A stretch of 64,000 bases of DNA. Source: Maricaulis sp036231565. Lineage in GTDB: Bacteria; Pseudomonadota; Alphaproteobacteria; Caulobacterales; Maricaulaceae. Every line of letters begins with the position of its first letter. Position 1 is the first letter of the stretch. The notes beneath the pieces are model-generated. The model saw only the letters and a program-made list of their open reading frames with translations. It was not told where the DNA came from and made no database searches. Below, piece by piece: positions 50,849 to 64,000 of this stretch. The position numbers and the translations under genes are program-made. Location of the stretch: contig JAZAHA010000049.1 of assembly GCA_036231565.1 (NCBI GenBank), forward strand, positions 138,133-202,132, given 5' to 3'.

Positions 50849-51922
50849 TCAGTCCGTCCGGTCCGGGGCGGTTTCCAGCTCGATCCGCGTGATCCGTCCT
50901 TCGGAGCCAATCGCCCAGCCGGCAGTGCCATCCGGTGTGAAGGCAATCGCGTGATGGCCGTCCAGCGCATCCCAGGACACCCAGATCTCGCCACTGTTGC
51001 GGGAAATATCCGTGCCATTGGGGCCGGTCGTGATCAGTACGTCCGGATGGCCCGGCAGATGGGTGACGGCCGAGCGGTAGCCGAGCGGGGGCTCGAGGGC
51101 CCCGTCCCAGCTGTTGCCGCCATCGTCGGACCAGGCGAAATTGCCGGTGCGGCCGTCTTCAGCAGCAAAATCACCGCCGACGATGACGATACGCTCGCCG
51201 GTCGCATCAATGGAGAAAACGCCGGCGCTGGACCGGCCGGCCGCAAGCGGCGTATCGGCGACGCTCCAGCTTTCCCCGAAATCGCAGCTGCGCAGCATGC
51301 GTGCTGTCGCCGCGCCGCCCGTACCGATAAAAGCACACCCGGACGGGGTCAGGGCCATGGCGCTGTCGGACGCGGCAAAGCCGGCTTCGCCGTCCAGAGC
51401 TTCCGGCGCGTCCTCGACGGCCCGCCAGGTCTCGCCGCCATCGCCGGTCAGCAGGATCAGGAAGCGTCCATCGACCGGATCGGAAAAGGCAATCCCGTAA
51501 AGATCGTTCCAGAAATCCAGCCCGTCGAAAAAGGCCTCACCGGTTGGGTCTTCCCAGACCGTCTCGAAACTCGCGCCACCGTCTTCGGTCAGGTAGAGCC
51601 GGGCGGGTTGTCCCGCCGTGAAGAACAGGGCGCGGTCGGCGCTGAAGGCGTGCACCGAGCGCAGGTCGAGACCCTCGGCGCCCGGTATGCGCGCCAGCAT
51701 CCAGTTCACGCCGCCATTGGTGGTGCGCAGGACCTGCCCGTCGGGGGCGCCGATCCAGGCGGTCTGCGCATCGACGACTGAGAGACCGCGCAGGCTGGCA
51801 TCGGTCCCGCTGTGCTGGGCAATCACCTGCACATCCAGACGGGCCGGCGGTGTCGCGTCAGGTGAGCAGGCCGCCGCCGATACGAGCGCGGTCGCAATCA
51901 GGATCGGGCCGAGCGGCTTCAC
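50849..51922 (-). CDS. YCF48/BNR-type beta-propeller lipoprotein
   Basis: A 357-residue protein with a lipoprotein signal (lipobox SAAAC near residue 19) and repeating propeller blades. Each blade carries a W/Y-rich T-x-(D/N)-G-G motif: RTTNGGVNW, LTEDGGASFETVWED, LTGDGGETWRAVED and WSDDGGNSWDG. It resembles the YCF48-like/photosystem II assembly and sialidase-type propellers often found in secreted proteins of unknown role. The GTG at 51922 overlaps the metalloprotease stop codon, so the two are co-translated; it may help fold or localise the protease. Confidence 0.8.
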   Translation of the reverse strand: MKPLGPILIATALVSAAACSPDATPPARLDVQVIAQHSGTDASLRGLSVVDAQTAWIGAPDGQVLRTTNGGVNWMLARIPGAEGLDLRSVHAFSADRALFFTAGQPARLYLTEDGGASFETVWEDPTGEAFFDGLDFWNDLYGIAFSDPVDGRFLILLTGDGGETWRAVEDAPEALDGEAGFAASDSAMALTPSGCAFIGTGGAATARMLRSCDFGESWSVADTPLAAGRSSAGVFSIDATGERIVIVGGDFAAEDGRTGNFAWSDDGGNSWDGALEPPLGYRSAVTHLPGHPDVLITTGPNGTDISRNSGEIWVSWDALDGHHAIAFTPDGTAGWAIGSEGRITRIELETAPDRTD

Positions 51923-54408
51923 TCGCCCAGTCCCAGCAGCGAGGCGCTGTCGCAATGCCAGCACGTGTCGGCGCCGATCGGGCTGCCCGGCGGGATATCG
52001 GTATCGCTCAGGCTGGGCGTTTCACCACGGTCGAACCGGTCCAGTCCGGCCTCGATCGCGCGAGCCAGCCACAGGCGGTGCGCCGCCTCGGCGTCGCTGT
52101 CACGCCGGCCGGGGGCTTCGGCGGCCAGGGCTTCCAGGCGCTGGCGGGCCAGTGCAGCGACGGCCGGCGAGCCCTGGGCGACCAGGTCGAGCAGCTGGTC
52201 GGCATACTCGGTCTGGATGGCAAAGCGGACCGGCTGCAGGCGGCCGGCTTCCCCGCGCGGGGTCTGCATGACCTGCGCTTCGATGCGGTCGAACAGGCCT
52301 GCCGGCGACATCTGTCCGCTGTCGCGCGCGTGCTGGTCGGCGAGACGGGCCATGCGGCCAGGTGCCAGCATGGCGTCGAGGGTGATCCGCGCGGCGGCTG
52401 CTGCGGCAGCCGTGCGGCTGAAGGCCGGATAGGCCGGGCTGTCGAACAGTTCGCGGGTCGCGGCGGCGTCATAGTCGGAGAAGGGCGACGGAGCCATCAG
52501 CGCCAGAACCCGGTCGGAGATGTCCAGTGTCTGCGGGTCGAGTGTTGCCATGAGGGCGTCCACAGCGCGGCGCTGGTCGGCTGCTGCGACCGGTCGCAGC
52601 CCGTTCTGGCTGCCGCTGTTGAGCTCATAGTCGAACACCACGCCGCCGATCGCCTTGGCCGCGGCCTCGGCCTGGTAGCGATGGTAGAGATAGATCGGCG
52701 AGAACACATCGCGCAGCGAGCTGGCGGGCAGGCCCTCGGCGAGCACATGCGGTCCGAAAGCCTCGAGCGCGGCTGCGCGGACGGCAAGGGTCTCGGTCAG
52801 GCTGTCCGCCGCGTCGGCGCCATTGTCCCACAGATTGGCCTGGGGATGGGCGCTGTCATTGCCGCGGGCATGGCGGTCGGTGATGTAGAGCAGGCCGTCG
52901 GCGCGGGCCTCGGTGAGGATGCGGTCCAGCGCGGCCGCCTCGGTATCGCCCTCGCCGAACTCGCCATAGAGCCAGGTGATCGCCACCTTGTCCCATTCGC
53001 CGATGCCGGTGTCGTAGGCGCGCGAGGTGTCGATCTCGCCGGTGCTGTCCAGTGTCACGAGCGGGGCCGGATAATCCATCACCGAGGCGCGGTCGGAGAC
53101 CGAGGCCGCGAAATTGTGAGCCAGGCCGATCGTGTGGCCGACCTCGTGGGCGGAGAGCTGGCGGATGCGGGCCAGGGCCAGTTCCAGCGGATCGTTCGCC
53201 GCGCCGGAGCCGGTGCCGTCGGCGCCGAGCAGACCTTCGAAAATCATCCGGTCCTGCCGCACGCGCTGGCTGCCCAGGATGACATGTCCCTTGATGATCT
53301 CGCCGGTGCGCGGATCGACAACCGATGCGCCATAGGACCAGCCGCGGGTCTGGCGGTGCACCCACTGGATGATGTTGTAGCGGATATCCAGCGGGTGGGC
53401 GTCTTCGGGCAGGAGCTCGACCCGGAAAGCGTCTTCATAGCCGGCCGCCTCGAAGGCCTCGGCCCACCAGGACGCGCCTTCGATGAGGGCGTCGCGGATC
53501 AGGGGCGGTGTGCCGCGGTCGAGATAGTAGACGATGGGTTCGACCACAGGGCCGCTCTCGGCCGTCGGGTCGACACGCTCCAGCCGGTGCCGGATCGCGT
53601 AGGACCGGCGGACCGGTTCGTCGAGCGGTGCGGCCATGTCGTAGAAGTCGAGCGTGATCGCGCCGGAGCGGTCATCCGCCACGCGGATTTCCTGGCCGGC
53701 CTCGGGCAGGGCCGAGAAGGAGTGGTGCACGGTCAGCGTCACCGATCGCGGATCGGGTGTGACGGCGCGGACTTCCGATCCCGGATCACCGCCGGACAGG
53801 GTCAGGAGGGCGTCGATTTCGACATTCAGCGGAAACGCCAGCGTCTGATCGGTCAGCGGCGCGCTGCGATCGCTGTCGATGGAGAAATTGCCCTGGCCGG
53901 TATCGGAGAGCTGACCGGCCGTGCCGACCGGGTCGCGGGTCAGGAAGCCGGACAGGTCGATCAGCACGCGCTCGCCGTCCTCGGCGACGATGTCGGTGCT
54001 CCAGATGACCGAACGGGCGAAGGATTGGCGGGTCGCGCGGGCTTCGTCGGGACCGGCGCCGAGCGTGCGGTAGCCGGTGTTTTCGAACTCGGCGAAGACG
54101 CGGTCATTGACGCGGAAGAAGCGCAGGATCTCGGACGACGTGCCCAGACCGCGGTCGAGACCGACCGGGTTGGAGCCGAGGCCGGATGTCAGGCGGGCGG
54201 TGTAGATCATGCGGCCCAGCGAGCCGTCTTCCTGTTCGGAGAGCTCTGCGAGGATGCGGCCGTCGCCTGTGTCGACATGCAGCGGGAAGAAGCCGTCGCG
54301 GCGCTCGAGCCCGTCGGTTTCCTCCGACCAGTCCTGGGCGAGGGCGGCCGGGGCCATGGCGAAGGCGAGCGCGCAGCTGGCGGCGCGCCAAAGGCTAACG
54401 GTTTTCAT
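51919..54408 (-). CDS. Secreted zinc metalloprotease (DUF5117/DUF4953 type)
   Basis: An 829-residue exported protein with signal peptide about 1-24 (ending ALAQD). The metzincin-like zinc site AHEVGHTIGLAHNF (about residue 430) has the HExxHxxGxxH pattern, and a Met-turn follows in ASVMDYPAP. N-terminal DUF5117-like and C-terminal DUF4953-like regions flank it. It is likely a periplasmic or outer-membrane-associated peptidase. The substrate is unknown. First of a two-gene operon with the propeller lipoprotein. Confidence 0.88.
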   Translation of the reverse strand: MKTVSLWRAASCALAFAMAPAALAQDWSEETDGLERRDGFFPLHVDTGDGRILAELSEQEDGSLGRMIYTARLTSGLGSNPVGLDRGLGTSSEILRFFRVNDRVFAEFENTGYRTLGAGPDEARATRQSFARSVIWSTDIVAEDGERVLIDLSGFLTRDPVGTAGQLSDTGQGNFSIDSDRSAPLTDQTLAFPLNVEIDALLTLSGGDPGSEVRAVTPDPRSVTLTVHHSFSALPEAGQEIRVADDRSGAITLDFYDMAAPLDEPVRRSYAIRHRLERVDPTAESGPVVEPIVYYLDRGTPPLIRDALIEGASWWAEAFEAAGYEDAFRVELLPEDAHPLDIRYNIIQWVHRQTRGWSYGASVVDPRTGEIIKGHVILGSQRVRQDRMIFEGLLGADGTGSGAANDPLELALARIRQLSAHEVGHTIGLAHNFAASVSDRASVMDYPAPLVTLDSTGEIDTSRAYDTGIGEWDKVAITWLYGEFGEGDTEAAALDRILTEARADGLLYITDRHARGNDSAHPQANLWDNGADAADSLTETLAVRAAALEAFGPHVLAEGLPASSLRDVFSPIYLYHRYQAEAAAKAIGGVVFDYELNSGSQNGLRPVAAADQRRAVDALMATLDPQTLDISDRVLALMAPSPFSDYDAAATRELFDSPAYPAFSRTAAAAAAARITLDAMLAPGRMARLADQHARDSGQMSPAGLFDRIEAQVMQTPRGEAGRLQPVRFAIQTEYADQLLDLVAQGSPAVAALARQRLEALAAEAPGRRDSDAEAAHRLWLARAIEAGLDRFDRGETPSLSDTDIPPGSPIGADTCWHCDSASLLGLGE

Positions 54409-54501
54409 GATCTTGAAGTCTCCTGATCCCCTGTTCGGCGCTCACGCTAGCGACTGGCCGGACGCCTGTCACCATGGGTGCGCGCCGGGGTCGGGCGCGG
54501 A

Positions 54502-54987
<486 letters not shown>

Positions 54988-55001
54988 CGTGCTCTTTGCT
55001 C

Positions 55002-55490
55002 CTATGCGTCTTCGCTGGCCATCTGGTCGAGCCAGAAATCGGCCGCCTGGCGATCGGTATCTGCCGCATCGACCCAGTGGCTGCCGCTGGTTGTATGCAC
55101 GCGTTTCCAGAACGGCGCCTCGGTCTTGAGAAGGTCGATCATATAGCCGACCGCGTCGAGCGCGGCCCGGCGGTGGGGCGCTGTGGCGCCGACGAAGACG
55201 ATGGGCTCGCCCGGTATCATGCGGCCGACCCGGTGATGGATCACGGCCCGGTTCAGCTGCCAGCGCTCGGCAGCGGTCCGGGCGATCCGGGCGAGCGCCT
55301 GTTCGGTGACGCCGGGATAGTGTTCCAGTTCAAGCGCGGTCAGCCCGTCTTCCTGGCGCACCTGACCGAGAAAGCTGGCGACACCGCCGGCAGAGAGATC
55401 GGCACCGGCCAGACGCGCCAGGGCGGCGGCCGGGTCGAGGGCGGTCTCCAAAATGCCCGTGTCGATGATGTTCGTGTCGATGCGCGTCAT
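55002..55490 (-). CDS. moaE: Molybdopterin synthase catalytic subunit
   Basis: A 162-residue subunit that inserts two sulfurs into cPMP, using MoaD thiocarboxylate. FLGQVR, LELEHYPGVTEQAL, HHRVGRMIPGEPIVFVGATA and LKTEAPFWKRV contain the family active-site lysines and arginines. It is 1 bp from moaD. Confidence 0.95.
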   Translation of the reverse strand: MTRIDTNIIDTGILETALDPAAALARLAGADLSAGGVASFLGQVRQEDGLTALELEHYPGVTEQALARIARTAAERWQLNRAVIHHRVGRMIPGEPIVFVGATAPHRRAALDAVGYMIDLLKTEAPFWKRVHTTSGSHWVDAADTDRQAADFWLDQMASEDA

Positions 55491-55491
55491 C

Positions 55492-55743
55492 TCAGCCTCC
55501 CGTGAAGGGCGGGCAGAAGGCCAGTATATCGCCGTCGGCCAGCACAGCCGGGCGCGGCACGATGGCGTCGTTCAGGATCAGCCGGACTGACGGGTGTGCC
55601 AGCGCTTCGGCGGCGGCATCGGTTTCGCGCAGACGGGCGATCACGGCCTCGCTGTCGGCGGCGCCGGCGGGCAGGGTGACCGTGTCGCCGGAGCGGCCCA
55701 TCCGGTCGCGCAGGGCGGCGACATATCTGACGGTGATCTGCAT
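55492..55743 (-). CDS. moaD: Molybdopterin synthase sulfur-carrier subunit
   Basis: An 83-residue ubiquitin-like protein that ends in the conserved C-terminal Gly-Gly (FCPPFTGG) that carries the thiocarboxylate. The N-terminus VRYVAALRDRMGRSGDTV fits the beta-grasp fold. Confidence 0.94.
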   Translation of the reverse strand: MQITVRYVAALRDRMGRSGDTVTLPAGAADSEAVIARLRETDAAAEALAHPSVRLILNDAIVPRPAVLADGDILAFCPPFTGG

Positions 55744-55749
55744 GCGCGG

Positions 55750-56769
55750 TCAGCCTCCCGTGCGGGCCATGTTGCGGGCAACGGCCGGGGCGATGCCGCG
55801 TGCAATCGAGAAATCATGCGCTTCCGGCTTGATCGCCATTGCCGTGTCGATCAGCCGGTCGACGGCACCGGGCCCGCCGGTGCGCAGGGCGCCGCGCAGA
55901 TCGAGGTCGTCGTCATGGCCGAGGCAGGTGTGCAGCGTGCCGGTACAGGTCATGCGGATGCGGTTGCAGCCGGCGCAGAAATTCGAGGTCAGCGGCGTGA
56001 TGAAGCCGACCCGCCCGCCGGTCTCGGCAATGCGCACATAGCGCGCCGGACCGCCTGTACTGTCGGGCAGATCGGTCAGGGTCCAGCGGGCTTCCAGGCG
56101 GTCGCGGATCACGGTGAGGGGCAGGAATTGGTCGGCCCGGTCCGATCCCACATCCCCGACCGGCATGACCTCGATCAGGGTGAGGTCGAAGCCCTGGTCA
56201 TGGGCCCATTCGATCATCGCCGGGATTTCGTCCTCGTTTTCGTTCTTGAGGGCGACCGTGTTGATCTTGATGCCGATTCCGGCGTGTCGTGCGGCCTCGA
56301 TTCCCCTGAGTGTGCAGGCGATGTCGCCGCCCCGGGTGAGGCGTGCGAACCTGTCACGATCGAGTGTATCAAGTGATACATTGATGCGACACAGGTGCGA
56401 CATAGCGAGCGCATTGGCGTGACGTTCCAGTTGCGTTGCGTTCGTTGTCAGGGTGAGCTCGTCGAGCCCGCTGCCGACATGGCGGCCGAGATTCTCGATC
56501 AGCCGGACGACATCGCGCCGGACGAGAGGCTCGCCGCCGGTGATGCGGATTTTCCGGATGCCGCGGCGGATGAAGGTTTCCGCGACGGTGGTGAGCTCTT
56601 CCAGCGTCAGAAGTTGGGATTTGGGCAGAAAGTCGGGCCGCTCCGCCATGCAGTAGACGCAGCGCAGGTCGCAGCGGTCGGTCACCGACAGGCGCAGATA
56701 CTCGATCCGGCGGCCGAAGCGGTCGGTCAGCGTCTCGCTGGCGGGGATAAAGGCGGGGGTGCGGTCCAA
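55750..56769 (-). CDS. moaA: GTP 3',8-cyclase
   Basis: Radical-SAM enzyme of 339 residues, the first Moco step. N-terminal cluster CDLRCVYC, C-terminal second cluster CAGCNRIRMTCTG, GGEPLVRRDV, and the C-terminal Gly-Gly (ARTGG) are present. The start is apparently TTG at 56769; no closer ATG in frame is visible. It works with MoaC and with molybdate supplied by modABC. Confidence 0.95.
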   Translation of the reverse strand: MDRTPAFIPASETLTDRFGRRIEYLRLSVTDRCDLRCVYCMAERPDFLPKSQLLTLEELTTVAETFIRRGIRKIRITGGEPLVRRDVVRLIENLGRHVGSGLDELTLTTNATQLERHANALAMSHLCRINVSLDTLDRDRFARLTRGGDIACTLRGIEAARHAGIGIKINTVALKNENEDEIPAMIEWAHDQGFDLTLIEVMPVGDVGSDRADQFLPLTVIRDRLEARWTLTDLPDSTGGPARYVRIAETGGRVGFITPLTSNFCAGCNRIRMTCTGTLHTCLGHDDDLDLRGALRTGGPGAVDRLIDTAMAIKPEAHDFSIARGIAPAVARNMARTGG

Positions 56770-57177
56770 ATCCTGTGTCTTTCGCCCTGGTTTGCGTGTC
56801 CGGTCCCGAGCCTATCGGGTGCGCCGGAGATTGACGACCGGTCTCACGCCGTCCTCCGGCAAGTGTGATCGCGCCGAAGGATTTTCCGGCGCGCACCGCC
56901 ATTCTCGCATGATCTGGTGTGACCGGGGATAAGTTTCAACGAATGTTCTCTGTGACCGGGAGATCGTCCAACCATCTTGTGTTGCGCTGCAGCGCTGCCG
57001 ACAGGGTCGGGGAATAAAATTGCAGTTGATGTGCCGCTGCGTTTCTGACAAGGCATAAGCATCCCTTCAAATCGGGATATCGGGCAAAAAGTGCTAAAAG
57101 GTCGCGTGGTCGCCATCTTGTGCGGCGGCGAGGTCTGTGCTGCACTAGCGAATTCGTGGCCAGATGAGGGGCATCGC
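56770..57177. other. Intergenic region between moaA and gltD
   Basis: About 400 bp between divergent moaA and gltD. It holds one TTGCGCTGCAGCG motif (56981-56993) and a small imperfect palindrome near 57061 (ATCCC..GGGAT). No small gene is supported and no Moco riboswitch consensus is recognised. Confidence 0.6.
56981..56993. promoter_or_regulatory. TTGCGCTGCAGCG motif upstream of gltD
   Basis: Identical to the motif upstream of ilvL. Here it extends to the perfect 12-bp palindrome GCGCTGCAGCGC. It lies about 185 bp before the gltD start. Confidence 0.4.
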
Positions 57178-58595
57178 TTGCTGAGATTTGTAGACATCGA
57201 CCAGGCCTATCCGGAAAAGCGTTCCGAGGCGGAAAGACGGCAGGATTTCAACGAGATCTACCGTCCGTTCGACCCTGTGAAGGCGAAGGACCAGGCGTCG
57301 CGGTGTTCGCAATGCGGCATTCCCTTCTGCCAGTCCGGCTGTCCGCTGCACAACAACATCCCCGACTGGCTGATGCTGGCGGGCGAGGGGCGGCTGGAAG
57401 AGGCCTACGAGATATCATCGGCCACCTCGACCATGCCGGAAATCTGCGGCCGCATCTGCCCGCAGGACCGTCTGTGCGAAGGCTCCTGCGTGGTGGAGAA
57501 GTCCGGCCATGGTGCCGTGACCATCGGCGCGGTCGAGCAATACATCACCGACACGGCCTGGCAGGAAGGCTGGGTGAAGCCGATCCGTCCGGGCGCACCG
57601 CGCGGCGCAAGCGTCGGCATTGTCGGGTCCGGCCCGGCGGGCCTGGCGGCCGCGGAAAAGCTGTGCGAGGCCGGTTATGCGGTGACGGTCTATGAGCGCT
57701 CCGACCGCGCCGGCGGGCTTTTGATGTACGGCATTCCCGGCTTCAAGCTGGACAAGGCCGTCGTGCAGCGCCGGCTCGACCGGCTGACCGAGGCCGGCGT
57801 GGATATCCGTACCGGTTTCGAGGTCGGCCGCGATGCGACGCTGGCCGATCTGCGGGATGAACATCATGCGGTGCTGCTGGCGACCGGCGTCTATGCCGCG
57901 CGGCAGCTGACCTGTCCGGGTGCGGGCGATGGTGTCATCGCGGCGCTGGACTATCTCACCCGCTCCAACCGCAATGATCTGGGCGATGCGCCCGACAGCG
58001 ATGACCGCCTGTCGGCGAAGGGCAAGCGCGTCGTGGTGATCGGCGGCGGCGATACGGCGATGGACTGCGTGCGCACGGCCGTGCGCCAGGGTGCGGCTTC
58101 CGTGACATGTCTCTATCGCCGCGATCGCGAGAACATGCCGGGCTCGGCCCGCGAGGTGAAGCATGCCGAGGAAGAGGGCGTCGTTTTCGAATGGCTGTCC
58201 TCGCCGCTCGCCGTGCTGACCAAGGGCGAGGCCATCACCGCTGTGCGCGTGCAGGGCATGCGCCTGGGCGCACCGGACGTGTCCGGCCGCCGCGCACCGG
58301 AGCCGGAACCGGGCCGCACCTTCGATGTCGGCGCCGACATGGTGATCTCGGCCCTGGGCTTTTCGCCGGAAGACATTCCGGCGCTGTTCCAGGCGCCGGA
58401 TCTGGAAACCCACCGGGATGGCCGGATCGATGGCGATATGGCCACCAAGATGACCAGCCTGGACGGCGTCTTCGTCGCCGGCGACCTGCATCGCGGCGCC
58501 TCGCTCGTCGTCTGGGCGATCCGCGACGGCATGGATGCCGCCCGCTCGATCGAGAGCTATCTGTCGAACCGCCTTCAGGTTCTGGGAGCTGCCGA

Positions 58596-58599
<4 letters not shown>
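57178..58599 (+). CDS. gltD: Glutamate synthase small subunit
   Basis: A 473-residue NADPH- and FAD-binding subunit passing electrons to GltB. Iron-sulfur cysteines lie in CSQCGIPFCQSGCPLHNN and CGRICPQDRLCEGSC; two dinucleotide sites are VGIVGSGPAGLAAAEKL and VVVIGGGDTAMDC. The TTG at 57178 is preferred over an upstream frame to 57091 because GAGGGG lies six bases before it and the protein then begins with the family RFVDIDQAYPEKR. It overlaps gltB by ATGA. Confidence 0.95.
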
Positions 58600-63125
<4,526 letters not shown>

Positions 63126-63138
63126 CGAAAAACCTGTA

Positions 63139-63151
63139 TTGCAGTGCAGCA
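63139..63151. promoter_or_regulatory. TTGCAGTGCAGCA motif upstream of ppa
   Basis: Identical to the motif at 48273 upstream of amtB. It lies in the gltB-ppa gap, about 120 bp before the ppa start. Confidence 0.4.
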
Positions 63152-63270
63152 CAGGCATTGGTTCCGGCCCGGGAACAGCGTAAGAGGTCGCCAGTTTTTT
63201 TCGTGGCCTCGCGCGCCGGCTTGCCGGCGTGTCCGTCTGGCCCCGATCGACCGGCCGTAAGGAGCATGCG

Positions 63271-63804
63271 ATGCGGATCGACAAAATCTCCGCGGGTGAG
63301 AACCCGCCCGAGGACATCAACGTCATCATCGAAGTCCCGGTGGGCGGCCAGCCCGTCAAATACGAGATGGACAAGGACGCCGGTACGCTCTTCGTCGACC
63401 GCTATCTGCACACGCCGATGAGCTATCCGTGCAATTACGGTTTCATGCCGCACACCCTGTCCGAGGACGGCGATCCGATCGACGTCATGATCATCGGTCA
63501 CACCACGCTGGTGCCGGGCTGCGTCGTGCGCGCCCGCCCGATCGGCGTGCTGATGATGGAAGACGAGAGCGGTCTGGACGAGAAGATCCTCTGCGTGCCG
63601 CACCACAAGCTGTCGCCGCTCTATGACGAGATCAGGGAATATGGCGATGTCGCCCAGCCGCAGCTGATGCGCATCAAGCACTTCTTCGAGCACTACAAGG
63701 ATCTCGAGCCCAACAAATGGGTGAAGGTGACCGGCTGGGGCGACAGCGCCAAGGCCCGCCAGCTGATCCTCGAGTCGATCGAACGCGCCGGCCCGGACGC
63801 CTAG
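63271..63804 (+). CDS. ppa: Inorganic pyrophosphatase (family I)
   Basis: A 177-residue soluble hydrolase of pyrophosphate. MSYPCNYGFMPHTL, the catalytic EDGDPIDVMI and HHKLSPLYDEI are family motifs. The ATG at 63271 has AAGGAG seven bases upstream; an in-frame start at 63229 lacks this. Confidence 0.96.
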   Translation: MRIDKISAGENPPEDINVIIEVPVGGQPVKYEMDKDAGTLFVDRYLHTPMSYPCNYGFMPHTLSEDGDPIDVMIIGHTTLVPGCVVRARPIGVLMMEDESGLDEKILCVPHHKLSPLYDEIREYGDVAQPQLMRIKHFFEHYKDLEPNKWVKVTGWGDSAKARQLILESIERAGPDA

Positions 63805-63827
63805 GTCAAAGCTCGACGCTGACATGC

Positions 63828-63858
63828 AAAGCCCCGGTCGGAAGGCCGGGGCTTTTTC
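63828..63858 (+). terminator. Rho-independent terminator of ppa
   Basis: AAAGCCCCGG/CCGGGGCTTT stem with a short loop and TTTTT, about 25 bp after the ppa stop. Confidence 0.9.
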
Positions 63859-63869
63859 TTTCCTCCCCA

Positions 63870-63990
63870 TTTCATGGGGAGGGGGACCCGCGAAGCGGGG
63901 GAGGGGCCGCCGCGGCACGCGGCGGAATGGCGGAGCGAGGCTCTGCTGTCCTCCGGCGCTTCGCGCCGCCCCTTCGACCCCTCCTTCGCC
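63870..63990. repeat. GC-rich palindromic intergenic repeat (second copy family)
   Basis: Contains CCCGCGAAGCGGGGGAGGG, GCCGCCGCGGCACGCGGCGG and CGGCGCTTCGCGCCGCC, sharing pieces with the 36640-36800 element (CGGCGCTTTGCGCCGCC, GGTCGAAGGGG read in reverse). No coding potential is supported in this last stretch. Confidence 0.6.
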
Positions 63991-64000
63991 AAGGCTACGG

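Overview
The window is GC-rich, densely packed DNA from an alphaproteobacterial chromosome. The gene content (ECF11-type RpoE/ChrR pair, CHASE4-GGDEF-EAL protein, Oar-like TonB receptor, TorF-type porin, KDPG aldolase, 99-residue IlvM/IlvN-like subunit) suggests the Caulobacterales/Maricaulales (Maricaulis- or Hyphomonas-like). This placement is inferred from gene content, not from a database search. No phage, insertion sequence or CRISPR array is visible.

Layout: 1-3.9 kb, a LytTR membrane regulator (possibly cut by the window edge) and an Oar-like TonB-dependent receptor; 4.0-4.3 kb, a duplicated 73-bp intergenic repeat and tRNA-Arg(CCG); 4.4-7.2 kb, copper resistance operon copA-copB; 7.3-9.7 kb, KDPG aldolase and a GPH-type sugar transporter; 9.8-15.4 kb, tripartite RND efflux operon; 15.4-17.9 kb, modABC molybdate transporter; 18-20.1 kb, c-di-GMP protein; 20.3-25.1 kb, divergent RpoE/ChrR stress locus with a CFA-like methyltransferase, DUF1365 protein and FAD amine oxidase, with matching RpoE-type promoters on both sides of a 12-bp inverted repeat; 25.2-26.2 kb, LacI regulator; 26.3-29.0 kb, an Hpt/STAS/PP2C/HATPase partner-switching module; 29.2-33.0 kb, alkaline phosphatase, a secreted repeat protein and an M19 dipeptidase.

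33.0-36.8 kb is an accessory island. It holds a remnant of a second M19 dipeptidase, a C-terminal remnant of a type I restriction specificity gene (hsdS), then four intact, tightly coupled genes: a SLATT two-TM protein, a SMODS-type CD-NTase (cGAS-like), a DUF4917 protein with SIR2-like motifs, and an 88-aa protein. These run into an apparent frameshifted start of hsdR. The best reading is a CBASS-like cassette carried inside a type I R-M operon whose R-M genes have decayed. This is the most interesting system in the window.

36.8-47.4 kb is a complete branched-chain amino acid operon on the minus strand (ilvL-ilvD-ilvC-ilvB-ilvM/N-leuA-ilvE-leuC-leuD-leuB). It is preceded by a 47-codon leader rich in Leu/Val/Ile and a strong terminator hairpin, which is a classic attenuator. 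47.6-50.8 kb: DUF454 membrane protein, ammonium transporter and TorF-like porin. 50.8-54.4 kb: secreted metalloprotease and propeller lipoprotein. 54.5-56.8 kb: moaA-moaD-moaE-moaC for molybdenum cofactor, functionally linked to modABC. 57.2-63.8 kb: gltD-gltB glutamate synthase and inorganic pyrophosphatase. A shared motif (TTGC-NN-TGCAGC) lies upstream of ilvL, amtB, gltD and ppa, which hints at a common nitrogen/amino-acid regulator.
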